NCBI GenBank assembly: GCA_937890875.1
Contig: CALAEB010000419.1
Span: 1-6,273, forward strand
Origin: an uncultured Anaerolineaceae bacterium
Lineage (GTDB): Bacteria; Chloroflexota; Anaerolineae; Anaerolineales; Anaerolineaceae
Reading direction: 5' to 3'
DNA length: 6,273 bases
How positions within the stretch are numbered: the stretch's first letter is position 1; every line of letters begins with the position of its first letter. The translations under genes and the position numbers were made by a program. The notes beneath the pieces are model-generated. The model saw only the letters and a list, made by a program, of their open reading frames with translations. It did not search any database and had not been told where the DNA came from. Positions 1-5,327 of the stretch are shown piece by piece.

Positions 1-1240
1 CCCAACGGATGGCCGAACCGATGCCGCGGGTGATCGGCACGGCGGTCGCGGTGGGAGTCACGGATGGCGTCAGTGTCGGTGTCGGCGTGGGCGTCTCGGT
101 CCATGATGCGATGCGCACCTTCTCGGTTGCCTGAGCGGATAAGGCTGTTTGCGTGGTATGCAGCAACGCAAGTGTTGAGCGATAATTGTTTTCTGTTTGG
201 CGGATTTCCGCACCCTTTGAAAAATTAAAAATCAGGACAAATCCGGCGAGAATGAACAAAGCGGTGAGGATCAGCGGAAGCGGCCGCAGCGCCGGCGATT
301 TGGTTTGGGGATTTTTTTTGGACCGGCTGAAAGATGAAGATTTTCGCCTTCCCGTCCGGGGACGGGAAAATCCGTCAAGGGTGTTGGTCTCGGCTGGCTG
401 CGGTTTTTGAAGATCCGGTACAGCGGGAGATTCCGTTTGTCCGGTATATTGTGTCTCCTGGGATGGGGAGGATTGCAGCCGGATCGCGTTAAAGAGTTCG
501 ATGCAGTTCGCATATTGGACGTCCGGATCCGGCGAAAGGCAGCGTTGAATGATATCGATGATTTCCTGCGGCGTTTCCGATGTGTTCCGGGAAAGGCCGG
601 CTTCGTAATATGCATACGCGTCACGGTTTTCAGGAGCGCCGGCTGTGCCGAACGGGATCAGGCTGGTGAAAATTTCAACCAGGATGACACCCATCGCATA
701 GACGTCCGAAGAAAAAGGCGGCACACCGGCCTTTTTTTCTTTCGGCTCGTGATATAATTCCAATCTGGAATCAAATGCGGAAGGCAGGGATAGCAATGAA
801 AAGTAAACTTCACCCGAATCGCTGATTAGGATATGGGATGAATCCAATTTTTCAAGCACCAAACTTTGGTCATGCATCGCGGCCAGCGCGGCCGTTATGT
901 CATCCGCAATTTTGATTGCCTGAGCGAACGGCATCGGACGTCCATAATCACTGAGAAAATCGGACAATGATATTCCGGGAATAAAGTTCTGTCGAAGCAG
1001 CAGCCCCTGGCTGGTGAGCTCCGGCTCGTAAAATGGAATTACGTTCGTATGGCTGAATTTTGCGAATTGCTGTGACTGAAACTGAATTGCAAAAAAAGCT
1101 TTGGCAGAAATCTCGTTTTCATCGATCTGAACCAGTTTTAGCAGGTAATCTTTATGATCAGAGGATGAACGGCCTATCATTAATCGACCGGTGCTGTCGT
1201 TCCCGATTTCCTCAATGCTCTGATACTTTTCGTAAATCAT
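1..1240 (-). CDS. Membrane-anchored Ser/Thr pseudokinase receptor, C-terminus cut off by the window edge
   Basis: Reading the minus strand from ATG 1240-1238 gives 413 uninterrupted residues to the window edge. Residues 1-256 follow the bacterial Ser/Thr kinase fold: an EEIG start, SHTNVI (63-68) at the usual HPNIV place, an FIPGISLSDFL stretch (86-96), SSDVYAMGVILVEIFT (177-192) as subdomain IX, and CLSPDP..QY near 234-243. The catalytic parts are gone: no glycine loop at 13-19, Gln55 where the helix-C Glu is expected, LEKLDSSHIL (129-138) in place of HRDLKPxNIL, and YFSLL (146-150) in place of the DFG segment. Only Lys35 may remain. A basic linker (293-319) leads to one transmembrane helix (about 320-340), so the kinase-like part should face the cytoplasm. 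Outside lies an Ala/Thr/Gln segment, then a Thr/Pro stalk (381-402) ending in GIGSAIRW. An AAGGA site (1250-1254) sits 9 nt before the ATG and supports this start. Partner and signal are unknown. Confidence 0.85.
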   Translation of the reverse strand, partial: MIYEKYQSIEEIGNDSTGRLMIGRSSSDHKDYLLKLVQIDENEISAKAFFAIQFQSQQFAKFSHTNVIPFYEPELTSQGLLLRQNFIPGISLSDFLSDYGRPMPFAQAIKIADDITAALAAMHDQSLVLEKLDSSHILISDSGEVYFSLLSLPSAFDSRLELYHEPKEKKAGVPPFSSDVYAMGVILVEIFTSLIPFGTAGAPENRDAYAYYEAGLSRNTSETPQEIIDIIQRCLSPDPDVQYANCIELFNAIRLQSSPSQETQYTGQTESPAVPDLQKPQPAETNTLDGFSRPRTGRRKSSSFSRSKKNPQTKSPALRPLPLILTALFILAGFVLIFNFSKGAEIRQTENNYRSTLALLHTTQTALSAQATEKVRIASWTETPTPTPTLTPSVTPTATAVPITRGIGSAIRW

Positions 1241-1421
1241 TTTTGATAATCCTTATCGCGATTCATAATCATTCATATTGAATTTTTCGGTGATTCGGTT
1301 TCCAATCGGTTGCCGGAATGATCGCTGAGACTCTGCAAAAGCCGCGGCAGACGCCTGATTGACTGGTGGCCGGCTCGCAATCAGCAGACCAAGGGTTCTC
1401 GCTTGCGCAGGGATTTGGCCG

Positions 1422-1469
1422 ATGAATCATGCCATCTCCGGCGAACCAAGTTCAAGCTTCGAGTCATAG
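1422..1469 (+). CDS. Possible 15-residue leader peptide upstream of the ABC-F gene
   Basis: ATG at 1422 opens a 15-codon frame, MNHAISGEPSSSFES, ending in TAG at 1467-1469. A partial Shine-Dalgarno AGGGA (1409-1413) lies 8 nt before the ATG. The frame ends about 35 nt before the first of several complementary segments that precede the ABC-F start codon. Genes of antibiotic-responsive ABC-F proteins are often preceded by short leader ORFs on which a stalled ribosome changes RNA folding, so the arrangement is suggestive. Short ORFs of this length arise often by chance and the peptide matches nothing I recognise. Another frame (1318-1362, 14 codons) has a weaker ribosome site. Confidence 0.2.
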   Translation: MNHAISGEPSSSFES

Positions 1470-1503
1470 TCTCATAAGAATTATAGTTGATTAATCAGCG
1501 GGA

Positions 1504-1581
1504 TCTTTCCGCTTAACCGGCGGATATTCGAAAAATCAGATCTTTTGAATAAAGCGGCACGGCCGCGCCTTTTTATTCAAA
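1504..1581 (+). promoter_or_regulatory. Attenuator-like set of competing hairpins before the ABC-F gene
   Basis: Several mutually exclusive pairings are visible in the leader. TCCGC (1508-1512) pairs with GCGGA (1520-1524). CCGCTT (1509-1514) can instead pair with AAGCGG (1552-1557). TTTGAATAAA (1544-1553) pairs perfectly with TTTATTCAAA (1572-1581), enclosing GCGGC/GCCGC (1554-1558/1562-1566) around an ACG loop, with only GCCTT left as a bulge. In addition TCTTTCC (1504-1510) is complementary to GGAAAGA (1630-1636), which covers the ribosome-binding site of the ABC-F gene. The layout would allow a leader ribosome to switch between masked and open ribosome site. No strong T-run follows the big hairpin, so translation control fits better than termination. 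This is inference from base pairing only. Confidence 0.35.
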
Positions 1582-1642
1582 CAGAGGTCTTGTTTGGGGA
1601 AATCCTGTCCGAAAGCGTGATTCCGCTCAGGAAAGACAGATT

Positions 1643-3274
1643 ATGCTTAAACTGAATCAAATTCATAAAAGCTACGGGACCAGACAGGTCCTGACACAGA
1701 TCAATTTCTCATTGGTCAGCGGCGAGCGGGCCGCGATCCTCGGGCCGAACGGCAGCGGAAAAACAACGCTGATGCGAATCATCAGCGGAGAAGAAGTGCC
1801 GGATCAAGGCACGATCCAGTTCTCACCGCCCGGCCTGAAATGGTACTATATGCCCCAGAGCAGACAGCTCCCGGAAGGGACGCGGATTTCGGAGGTTCTT
1901 CAACGTGGGAAGGAGCATCCGGCCGAACTGGAGGCAAAATTGGAATCGCTTTCCCGTCAGCTCAGCTTTGCCCCTCAGGATGAAACGCTGCAGGAAGCGT
2001 TTGATCGCGCGCTGGCGGCGTTAACCCATACGGATCAGGATCAGGACGCGTTATTAAAAGTGTTGCTGGTTTTCGGCCTGGATCGATTTGAATTGACCAC
2101 GCCGGTTGCAATCCTGAGCGGCGGACAGCGGGCGCGTTTGTATTTGGCGGCGGCCGTTTTATCCAGGGCGCGGCTGTTGCTGCTGGACGAGCCCACCAAC
2201 GATTTGGATGAGCCGATGCTGGAATGGCTGGAAGATTGGTTCCGCGCTTTCAGCGGGGCGATTCTGTTCGTCTCTCATGACCGGGCCTTTCTCAACCGGA
2301 CGGCGACCCAAATTTTGGAACTGAGTCCGCAGACGCATACCGTTACGCTCTATCCCGGCAATTATGATGCCTGGCGGGAGCGGAAGTCAGCGGAAAGCGC
2401 GGCTGCGCTGGCCGACTGGACGCGGCAGCAAACTGAGATCAACGATTTGCGGGAGGCTGCGTTGCACCTGCGGGCAAACGCGAAATTCCGCCGCGGTGGG
2501 AAAGCGGACAGCGGTGATAAATTCTTGATCGGATTTTTCGCCAATCGCAGCAAAGGGACGGTGAAACGGGCAACCAGGATTGAAGAGCGGCTGGAAAAAC
2601 TGCAGACGGATGACAAACTGGAGAAACCGGGCCGGCACTGGAAGATGAAGATGGACTTTTTGTCTCTCAATGAGACCGGCATGCGGGCGCTTGAACTGCG
2701 GGAGCTGGCGGTCGGTTATGGCGATCATCCGCTGATTTCCGAAATCAGTCTTTCCCTTTCCAAAGGACAGAAATGTGTGCTGGCCGGGCCGAACGGATCT
2801 GGCAAAACGACGTTGATCCGCACCATCATGGGCGAACTGCCGCCGTTGTCCGGCGAAGTCCGCTTCGGATCCAATGTCGTCCCCGGCTTGATGACGCAGG
2901 GGCTGCAGGCTTCCTGCTTTAAGGCGAACGCGTTTGAAACCATCCGCTCGGTTTCCAATTTGAACGAAACCGAAATCAGGCGCTTCCTTTCTTATTATCT
3001 GTTCTTCGGCGACGAGGTGTTTGTTCCCGCCGAAGTTCTCTCCAATGGGCAATCCGCCCGGTTAATGCTGGCGGAAATGGCGGTCACCGGCGTTAATTTT
3101 CTGGTCATGGACGAGCCGCTGAATCACCTGGACATTGAGTCCCGCGAGCAGTTTGGAGATGCCGTGATGAACTTCCCGGGTACAGTTCTGGCCGTCGTCC
3201 ATGATCGCTATTTTAGGGAACGCTTTGCGGAGGTCGTCTGGCGCGTGGATAACGGGAGGATTCGGGTATTGTAA
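1643..3274 (+). CDS. ABC-F family ATPase, ribosome-associated (possible antibiotic ribosome-protection type)
   Basis: A 543-residue soluble protein with two ABC ATPase domains in tandem and no membrane segment, which defines ABC-F. Domain 1 has Walker A GPNGSGKTT (34-42), signature LSGGQ (158-162), Walker B plus catalytic Glu LLLLDEPTNDLD (178-189) and switch His212. Domain 2 has GPNGSGKTT (382-390), a less usual signature LSNGQ (466-470), MDEPLNHLD (489-497) and His520. Both catalytic Glu (183, 491) are present, so it should hydrolyse ATP. The linker (about 243-345) is helical and basic, with RANAKFRRGGKA and DKFLIGFFANRSKGTVKR; in this family that segment reaches the P-site tRNA and peptidyl-transferase centre. 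Its form recalls resistance-type ABC-F proteins, but a housekeeping translation factor is equally possible. AGGAAAG (1629-1635) lies 7 nt before the ATG. The gene looks monocistronic, with 245 nt to the next gene and a complex leader in front. Confidence 0.93.
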   Translation: MLKLNQIHKSYGTRQVLTQINFSLVSGERAAILGPNGSGKTTLMRIISGEEVPDQGTIQFSPPGLKWYYMPQSRQLPEGTRISEVLQRGKEHPAELEAKLESLSRQLSFAPQDETLQEAFDRALAALTHTDQDQDALLKVLLVFGLDRFELTTPVAILSGGQRARLYLAAAVLSRARLLLLDEPTNDLDEPMLEWLEDWFRAFSGAILFVSHDRAFLNRTATQILELSPQTHTVTLYPGNYDAWRERKSAESAAALADWTRQQTEINDLREAALHLRANAKFRRGGKADSGDKFLIGFFANRSKGTVKRATRIEERLEKLQTDDKLEKPGRHWKMKMDFLSLNETGMRALELRELAVGYGDHPLISEISLSLSKGQKCVLAGPNGSGKTTLIRTIMGELPPLSGEVRFGSNVVPGLMTQGLQASCFKANAFETIRSVSNLNETEIRRFLSYYLFFGDEVFVPAEVLSNGQSARLMLAEMAVTGVNFLVMDEPLNHLDIESREQFGDAVMNFPGTVLAVVHDRYFRERFAEVVWRVDNGRIRVL

Positions 3275-3343
3275 CGTTTTGAAACGGTTTTCTGTGTCCT
3301 GCGTATATAGAATCAGTAATTGAGAACAGAGGATTTTTTGAGC

Positions 3344-3371
3344 AAACGGGGAGGCCGCAGCGCGTTTTTTT
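3344..3371 (+). terminator. Weak candidate terminator after the ABC-F gene
   Basis: AAACG (3344-3348) pairs with CGTTT (3363-3367) around a GC-rich 14-nt loop, and the right arm runs into seven T (3365-3371). The stem is short and the T-run is partly inside it, so this is only a modest intrinsic terminator. A second weak element, CGTT/AACG followed by GTTTT, lies directly after the stop codon at about 3277-3292. Confidence 0.3.
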
Positions 3372-3519
3372 AAGGTGGTTCGGGCGCCAAAAGCGATCAG
3401 GTACCCGAAGCTTGAAAATCTTTTAAACGGGAAGTTTGTGGTTCTGAATACGGTTTTTGGCATTCGAATCAAAATCGAATTGCTGATATCAATTGAATTT
3501 ATAGAGAAGGAAAGAAACA

Positions 3520-4041
3520 ATGGATAAAGATATCGAAAACATCATTGAAACGATTAAAACGAGCCTGAAAAAAGGGGCAGATGCGGTATCCGAAGAAATC
3601 GATAAAAGCCAGATTCTGGGGAAATATAAGAATTCTGAGGATAAAGTCGCGGATATTCTGGATGATGCCGGAAAGGCGGTTACCAGCGTGGTCGAGAAGA
3701 TTGCCGATAAAACCGAACCGGTCATCAAAAAAACCAAAGCTCAGATTTATGAGCGGTTTTATGAAGAATATAAAAAGGCCGGCGCTCCTTATGGTGATAC
3801 GCATGAAGGATTTCTTCAATGGGCAGATGAGCGGGAAACAACGATCCGGGATGCCGTGGACGAGGGACTGGAAAAAGGACGCAGCGCGATCCTGAAGGGC
3901 GTCGGGAAAGCAAAAGATTTCGTGGACAATGAAATCGGGAAACATGAAAAGGCTTCCGATGCAGTCGTGGACAGCGCTCCGGCGGATCAGGACACGGAGC
4001 ACGATACCTCCGGGAAAGATCCTGCTGAGGACGGCAAGTAA
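3520..4041 (+). CDS. Hypothetical 173-residue charged helical protein
   Basis: I do not recognise this family. The protein has no cysteine, no signal peptide and no membrane segment. Residues 1-70 and 100-145 look like amphipathic helices rich in Lys, Asp, Glu, Ala and Val, with repeated patterns such as ADILDDAGKAVTSVVEKIADK and RDAVDEGLEKGRSAILKGVG. Between them is a more folded-looking segment, YERFYEEYKKAGAPYGDTHEGFLQWADER (about 76-104). The last 30 residues are a disordered acidic tail (SAPADQDTEHDTSGKDPAEDGK). The look recalls LEA-like, phasin-like or apolipoprotein-like proteins that bind surfaces, but that is composition only. A strong ribosome site AGAAGGA (3505-3511) lies 8 nt before the ATG, and a solid hairpin terminator lies 115 nt after the stop, so it is probably a single-gene unit. 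Codon use is ordinary and more A-rich than in the ABC-F gene. Confidence 0.8.
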   Translation: MDKDIENIIETIKTSLKKGADAVSEEIDKSQILGKYKNSEDKVADILDDAGKAVTSVVEKIADKTEPVIKKTKAQIYERFYEEYKKAGAPYGDTHEGFLQWADERETTIRDAVDEGLEKGRSAILKGVGKAKDFVDNEIGKHEKASDAVVDSAPADQDTEHDTSGKDPAEDGK

Positions 4042-4156
4042 TTCGCCCGGGCCAAGGCTGTTTTCGTTTGTGATCATTGTCCGGCATGACAGCGTTTCGA
4101 GTTGCTGCCAGCATGATGAAAAAGGAAGTCCTTCTCGGATAAATTAATGAAACAGA

Positions 4157-4218
4157 ACGCTTTGTTGCCAAGCCCACCCGATGTAACCGGACGAGCTTGG
4201 CAACAAAGCGTGTTTTAT
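4157..4218 (+). terminator. 17-bp perfect hairpin, intrinsic terminator
   Basis: The arm at 4157-4173 (ACGCTTTGTTGCCAAGC) is perfectly complementary to 4195-4211 (GCTTGGCAACAAAGCGT) around a 21-nt loop. The right arm is followed by GTTTTATT, a usable T-tract for transcription from the left. It lies 115 nt after the charged-protein gene. In the other direction the flank reads TCTGTTTCATTAATTT, so it might also stop minus-strand transcription. The stem is longer and the loop larger than in a typical terminator, so a small-RNA or mobile-repeat origin cannot be excluded. Confidence 0.65.
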
Positions 4219-4270
4219 TCAAATTGCGAATTGTTGGATAATAATATAAGAATCTCAGCGCGATTTTCTA

Positions 4271-4300
4271 TCGTTCGAAGCCGATCGTAGCCGTTCGAAT
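4271..4300. repeat. Three 10-bp-period copies of a YCGWTCGWAK-like motif
   Basis: Successive decamers read TCGTTCGAAG, CCGATCGTAG and CCGTTCGAAT. Each holds the core CGWTCGWA in the same register, and CGTTCGAA occurs exactly at 4272-4279 and 4292-4299. A spacing of 10 bp puts all copies on the same face of the helix, as in some protein-binding arrays. The cluster is far from any start codon (more than 500 nt from the nearest on either strand), so its role is unclear and chance is possible. Confidence 0.3.
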
Positions 4301-4366
4301 GATGCGATTATGAAGCTTTCTTGTTCCTGTACTTGATTCAATCTGAATTCTGAAATTTCGAATTTA

Positions 4367-4390
4367 TCGGCCAGTCAGCGGTCTGGCCGA
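4367..4390 (-). terminator. 8-bp perfect hairpin downstream of the DUF177 gene pair, candidate terminator
   Basis: TCGGCCAG (4367-4374) pairs perfectly with CTGGCCGA (4383-4390) around an 8-nt loop. Read on the minus strand it is followed by TAAATTCGAAATTT, which is AT-rich but lacks a clean T-run. It lies 90 nt beyond the stop of the last gene in the minus-strand pair. It could end that transcript, though the call is weak without a proper T-tract. Confidence 0.35.
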
Positions 4391-4426
4391 AGTACGCGCT
4401 GCGTTTGCGGCATGGTTCCACAGTAT

Positions 4427-4452
4427 GCCTGCGCTGTTTCGGAAACACAGGC
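4427..4452. repeat. Bulged hairpin after the DUF177 gene pair
   Basis: GCCTG (4427-4431) and TGTTT (4435-4439) pair with CAGGC (4448-4452) and AAACA (4443-4447), leaving a CGC bulge and a 3-nt CGG loop: ten base pairs in all. It lies 28 nt beyond the stop codon of the 119-residue gene on the minus strand. No T-run follows in either direction, so it is more likely an mRNA 3' end-protecting or processing structure than a terminator. Confidence 0.4.
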
Positions 4453-4479
4453 GAGGGGGCGTTTGGCAACCCCGTATCC

Positions 4480-4839
4480 TTATTCCTGTTTTCCGGGTTC
4501 CGGGTCGGTATCCGGCTGCTGATTAAGCTTTTTGTTTTTGAACTCTTCGGCTGCCTTGGTATAACATTCCCATAACGCCTGTTTTTCGGGTTCAAGTGTG
4601 ACTTTTAAATGCATCCTTTTTTCCCGCGCGTCGACCATTTGCAGGATGGAGAGCGCCAGTTCCTTGGCGACTTCGATCGGCATGAACAGATATGTTTCGT
4701 CGACGGTTTTCTTCTCGTCCAATATAGTGCCGAAATTGGATTTTTCGATATTCGGAGCGACTGTTTTGGCATCTAAAACGCAAGTGAAATTTTGGATGCT
4801 GAAAGCAAAATTGTTCATGTAAGCGGATTTGTTACTCAT
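4480..4839 (-). CDS. Hypothetical 119-residue protein coupled to the DUF177 gene
   Basis: Unrecognised small soluble protein. Residues 9-50 look like beta strands (NNFAFSIQNFTCVLDAK, then SNFGTILDEKKTVDETYLFMP), residues 54-76 form a likely helix (PIEVAKELALSILQMVDAREKR), 84-105 a second helix, and the tail is Pro/Asp/Glu-rich. The strand then MPIEVAKELALSIL pattern faintly resembles DUF3467-type proteins, which I cannot confirm. I chose ATG 4839-4837 rather than the ATG nine bases upstream (4848): the ribosome site AAGGA touches the upstream ATG but lies 9 nt before this one. The start overlaps the stop of the DUF177 gene in ATGAGTAA, an 8-nt overlap, so translation is probably coupled. In many genomes this position after DUF177 is taken by rpmF (ribosomal protein L32); this protein has no L32 features such as an Arg/Lys-rich start or zinc cysteines. 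Confidence 0.8.
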   Translation of the reverse strand: MSNKSAYMNNFAFSIQNFTCVLDAKTVAPNIEKSNFGTILDEKKTVDETYLFMPIEVAKELALSILQMVDAREKRMHLKVTLEPEKQALWECYTKAAEEFKNKKLNQQPDTDPEPGKQE

Positions 4840-5314
4840 TCTCGGCATTCCTTTCCGTCTGGTGTTCGCAGGTACCCAGGTTTAAGTTGGCGCCGCAGAT
4901 GTCGCACAATCCTTTGCAATCCGGCCGGCAGACCGGGCAGAACGGAACTTCGATCACCAGATATTCGCGGAGCAGCGGCAGCAGGTCCATCATGCCGTTT
5001 TCCGGGAGGTAAATTTCCGCGTTTTGGTTTTGGCGAAGATGAAACGCAAAAAGCTCATCGAAAGCGGTCTCGATTTTCTGTGCGAACGGTTCCAGGCAGC
5101 GGACGCAGTCCAGGCCGCATTCGGCTGTGGCGTGGATGGAGGCCAAAATGCCTTGTTGTACCCGGCTGACTCGCAATTCACACTTCAGATTTTCCAGTTC
5201 GAGATTCTCATCTAGCGTCAGGCGTGGGGATTCGATTTCAAATTCACGGTAAGCGCCGACCGCTTCGTGGATAAGGAAACGGACATTGATTCGAAAAGGA
5301 TTGGTTTGTTTCAT
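4832..5314 (-). CDS. DUF177 (YceD-like) cysteine-rich protein, rRNA/large-subunit associated
   Basis: A 160-residue protein with the DUF177 architecture: an opening FRINVRFLIHEAVGAYREFEIE (7-28), LRVSRVQQGILASIHATAEC (47-66), CVRCLEPF (70-77), FDELFAF (85-91), and a C-terminal cysteine cluster CPVCRPDCKGLCDICGANLN (126-145) followed by Cys149 and His151. In E. coli the family member YceD is linked to 23S rRNA accumulation and its gene sits next to rpmF; the cysteine clusters probably bind zinc. I chose ATG 5314-5312: AGAGGG (5320-5325) lies 5 nt before it. A longer frame from ATG 5338 would start inside a TATAAT sequence and lacks a ribosome site. The ATG at 5317 is too close to the ribosome site. 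The stop overlaps the next gene by 8 nt. The opening RINV..FLIHE..G..REFE is typical of Chloroflexota members. Confidence 0.92.
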   Translation of the reverse strand: MKQTNPFRINVRFLIHEAVGAYREFEIESPRLTLDENLELENLKCELRVSRVQQGILASIHATAECGLDCVRCLEPFAQKIETAFDELFAFHLRQNQNAEIYLPENGMMDLLPLLREYLVIEVPFCPVCRPDCKGLCDICGANLNLGTCEHQTERNAENE

Positions 5315-5327
5315 CATGTCCCTCTTT

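Larger units (their letters stand above)
1241..1642. other. 402-base divergent intergenic region
   Basis: This stretch separates the minus-strand pseudokinase gene from the plus-strand ABC-F gene, so it should hold promoters for both. I found no convincing -35/-10 pair in either direction. A TATAGT at about 1483 on the plus strand is a possible -10, but it lacks a good -35. The visible content is two short ORFs (1318-1362 and 1422-1469), a 7-bp inverted repeat CTGATTG/CAATCAG at 1355-1361/1378-1384 around a 16-nt loop, and the complementary segments at 1504-1581 that are listed separately. Confidence 0.6.
4042..4479. other. 438-base convergent intergenic region
   Basis: This stretch separates the plus-strand charged-protein gene from the minus-strand DUF177 gene pair, which converge on it. 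I see no plausible gene in either strand: the open frames here have no supporting ribosome site or recognisable sequence. It contains the strong hairpin at 4157-4218, a 10-bp-phased motif cluster at 4271-4300, and two more hairpins at 4367-4390 and 4427-4452. Part of it (4212-4360) is clearly AT-rich. Confidence 0.6.

Noticed and set aside
40..120. GTCGGTGTCGGCGTGGGCGTC tract as a possible tandem repeat or CRISPR-like element
   Set aside because: It is the reverse complement of Thr/Pro codons in the pseudokinase stalk; low complexity comes from the protein.
271..624. 117-residue minus-strand open frame and overlapping plus frames at 186-410 and 407-757
   Set aside because: They are shadows of the pseudokinase frame, which is continuous from 1240 to the left edge and shows kinase-fold sequence and a membrane helix.
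1355..1384. CTGATTG/CAATCAG inverted repeat as a terminator or operator
   Set aside because: Seven base pairs around a 16-nt loop with no T-run is weak, and there is no positional reason to prefer it.
2387..3052. 221-residue minus-strand open frame opposite the ABC-F gene
   Set aside because: It is antisense to two intact ABC ATPase domains with all motifs in place; no recognisable domain or ribosome site supports it.
3499..4222. Minus-strand frames of 192 and 165 residues opposite the charged-protein gene
   Set aside because: The plus-strand gene has a strong ribosome site, sensible composition and a terminator. The minus frames look like antisense Phe/Ile-rich artefacts.
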